From: Synechococcus sp. CO36386bin_37
GTDB lineage: Bacteria > Cyanobacteriota > Cyanobacteriia > PCC-6307 > Cyanobiaceae
NCBI GenBank assembly: GCA_011525445.1
Contig: WTGE01000449.1
Span: 1-6,651 of the forward strand
Direction: 5' to 3'
Length of the DNA stretch: 6,651 nt
Both the position numbers and the translations under genes were made by a program. This document shows positions 5,002 to 6,651 of this stretch, one piece after another. Position 1 is the first letter of the stretch, and each line of letters opens with the position of its first letter. The notes beneath the pieces are model-generated. The model ran no database searches. It saw only the letters and a program-made list of their open reading frames with translations, and was not told the DNA's origin.

Positions 5002-6579
5002 ATGGATAATCTTCGAGGAACAGACGCAGCAGCTCTCGCGCAATCAAGACTGATTGAACGGTTGGTTGAATCGGAACAGACACTGCGAGATATATTAACG
5101 AATCTCCCTGTCATTGTTGTTCGCTTTAGTAAAAACAATAATGGGAAAATTCTATTCCTGAATAGTGCTTGGAAAAGAATTCTGGGATTTGATATTAATT
5201 CATGCATGGGAGAAGAAATTGATTCATATGTACTGTATGACGATCTCAAAAAATGGAATCAACTGCTTGCTCAAAGCCGTGAGGAGCAAGAAAAATTAGT
5301 CTATAAAGACAATCAAATTCGATTCAAAGATTCTAAGCAACAAATCCGATGGCTGCGAATCAAGATTGAGCAGCGAAAAAATGGTGAAATTATTGCTTTA
5401 ATGGAAGACTTCACTGAACGACGACGTCTTGATGCTGATTTGATTCAAGCCCAAAGACTCGAAAGCATTGGCCATCTCGCTGGTGGGTTAGCACACGATT
5501 TCAATAACCTTTTGCAGGTTATTATGGGATATATCGACTTAACAAAACGAGTCATTAATAAGAAAGGAATTGATACAAATTACTTGGAAATTGCAAGTGA
5601 AGCTTGCATACGTGCAGCTGGTCTTTCCAAACAGATGCTGACGTTTAGCAAAGGAGGTGAACCTGTTCGCAAGGCTGGTTCCCTGGAAGAAGTTTTACAG
5701 GAGGCTCTAACCATGAACCTTCATGGATCAAACTTTAAGGCAGACATCAAGCTTGAACCTCACTTACCGCAAGTCAACATGGACTATGGTCAGATTCATC
5801 AAGTCCTCAACAATGTCATACTTAACGCAAAACAAGCAATGTCGGAAGGTGGAAAACTTAATGTCGAATTGCGAAGAGACAAGAAATCAAGCCTTAGAAG
5901 TTTAGATATAACGAGTGATACATATAAGGACAAAGAAATGGTTGTCATTGAAATCCAAGATAGTGGAACTGGCATTAAATCAACAGATCTGGAAAAAATT
6001 TATGACCCATACTTTACAACCAAGAAATCTGGAACTGGGCTCGGGCTAACAAGTGCTTACTGGATCATCAAGAAACATGATGGAGATTTGTTGATAAGCA
6101 GCGAACAAGACAAAGGGACAACCGTTCAGATTTCCTTACCTGCGATGCCCCCAACTATTGAATTAGATCCATCACCGCAAAAGGAACAGAAACTCGCAAA
6201 ATCGTTGAACATTATGGTGATGGATGACGAAGAGATTATTCTCTCTTCTCTCAAATTAATGCTGGAAAACTTTGGCCATAAGGTCACCTCTACAAATCAT
6301 GGTGAAGAATGCTTGAATGCCTATGTAGAAACATTGAATGGTGGTGGACAATTTGACATGATCATCCTTGATCTTACCAATTCAAAAGGCAAGGGAGGTC
6401 TCTGGACGATCAAACAAATACTTAAACTCAAGCCATCTGCAAAATTCATAGCAGCAAGTGGCTATAGCTCCAACAATGATTTATCTAATTATAAACAAAA
6501 TGGTTTTTCTGCTGTGTTACAAAAACCCTTCGGAACAGAGACTCTTAGCAAATGCCTCAATGACGTGCTCAGTATTTAA
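5002..6579 (+). CDS. Soluble hybrid sensor histidine kinase (PAS - HisKA - HATPase - receiver)
   Basis: This 525-aa cytoplasmic signalling protein has no membrane segments. Residues 15-30 are a short helix leading into a PAS domain (about 25-142, ending in the typical MEDFTERR). The dimerisation and phosphoacceptor region follows: ESIGHLAGGLAHDFNNLLQV, with His165 as the phosphorylated residue. The ATPase domain spans about 255-380, with N-box Asn275 (ILNAKQAM), G1 DSGTGI (320-325), F-box DPYFTTK (335-341) and G2 GTGLGL (344-349). The receiver occupies about 402-520, with acidic pair Asp408/Asp409, phosphoacceptor Asp457 (ILDLTN), Ser486 in place of the usual Thr/Ser, and Lys508 (QKPF). All catalytic residues needed for ATP binding, autophosphorylation and transfer to the receiver are present. 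No Hpt or output domain is included, so a separate partner would be needed. The PAS ligand is unknown. It lies nine bases after the hydrolase-like gene, probably in one transcript. Confidence 0.95.
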   Translation: MDNLRGTDAAALAQSRLIERLVESEQTLRDILTNLPVIVVRFSKNNNGKILFLNSAWKRILGFDINSCMGEEIDSYVLYDDLKKWNQLLAQSREEQEKLVYKDNQIRFKDSKQQIRWLRIKIEQRKNGEIIALMEDFTERRRLDADLIQAQRLESIGHLAGGLAHDFNNLLQVIMGYIDLTKRVINKKGIDTNYLEIASEACIRAAGLSKQMLTFSKGGEPVRKAGSLEEVLQEALTMNLHGSNFKADIKLEPHLPQVNMDYGQIHQVLNNVILNAKQAMSEGGKLNVELRRDKKSSLRSLDITSDTYKDKEMVVIEIQDSGTGIKSTDLEKIYDPYFTTKKSGTGLGLTSAYWIIKKHDGDLLISSEQDKGTTVQISLPAMPPTIELDPSPQKEQKLAKSLNIMVMDDEEIILSSLKLMLENFGHKVTSTNHGEECLNAYVETLNGGGQFDMIILDLTNSKGKGGLWTIKQILKLKPSAKFIAASGYSSNNDLSNYKQNGFSAVLQKPFGTETLSKCLNDVLSI

Positions 6580-6629
6580 TTCCATTTACATCCGTGAATT
6601 GAAAACCCAGCCAGGCGTGAGCAGGCAAC

Positions 6630-6651
6630 AAAAAAGCCCCCACCGAAAGGT
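6630..6651. terminator. Rho-independent terminator, cut by the window edge
   Basis: A run of six A (6630-6635) precedes GCCCCCACC (6636-6644), a GAAA tetraloop (6645-6648) and GGT (6649-6651), which begins the returning strand. The full element should continue with the complement of the left arm and a T run. The flanking A tract suggests that it works in both directions. It is 50 bases after the kinase stop codon, with no gene between them. Confidence 0.75.

Noticed and set aside
4428..5249. Long minus-strand frames opposite the hydrolase and kinase genes
   Set aside because: They are shadows of two well-supported plus-strand genes with clear family motifs.
1..6651. CRISPR array, tRNA, rRNA, insertion sequence
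   Set aside because: No regularly spaced repeats, tRNA arms, rRNA landmarks or transposase motifs were seen on either strand.

Overview
The window most likely comes from a unicellular picocyanobacterium, probably marine Synechococcus or a close relative. The main reasons are a one-helix high-light-inducible (Hli) chlorophyll-binding protein, small compact genes with weak Shine-Dalgarno sites, an nth/hli/small-hypothetical arrangement and moderate G+C in the housekeeping part. The species cannot be fixed from the sequence alone.

Left part (1-2019). A minus-strand gene probably begins at position 20 and runs off the left edge. It is followed by a 70-aa single-span membrane protein (192-404, +), a probable 74-aa hydrophilic protein on the minus strand (463-687), endonuclease III (nth, 703-1392, +), an Hli protein (1451-1687, +) and an 89-aa helical protein of unknown function (1750-2019, +).

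Middle (2103-3458). A membrane-anchored protein built from short beta-type repeats stops at TAG, and the next base begins the ATG of a PfkB-family sugar kinase. The two are probably translationally coupled.

Gap (3459-4371). This 913-base gap holds no intact gene. Read codon by codon, it contains the decayed and internally deleted remains of a catalase-peroxidase gene (katG). An N-terminal scrap lies near 3525-3602. Several fragments of the C-terminal half follow in the correct order between about 3662 and 3991. The last stretch, 3992-4131, ends at what looks like the original katG stop codon. Frameshifts, stops and large deletions make it a clear pseudogene.

Right part (4372-6651). Two A+T-rich genes form a likely operon behind a possible promoter at 4315-4344. 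The first is a cysteine hydrolase of the isochorismatase superfamily whose usual catalytic Asp is Gly. The second, 9 bases downstream, is a soluble hybrid sensor kinase (PAS, His kinase, receiver). Their composition differs from the left part (18/60 G+C at 5881-5940 against 37/60 at 1141-1200), which suggests acquired DNA. The pair may be a small sensing module in which the hydrolase-like protein supplies, removes or binds the signal, but this is inference. The window ends inside a rho-independent terminator.
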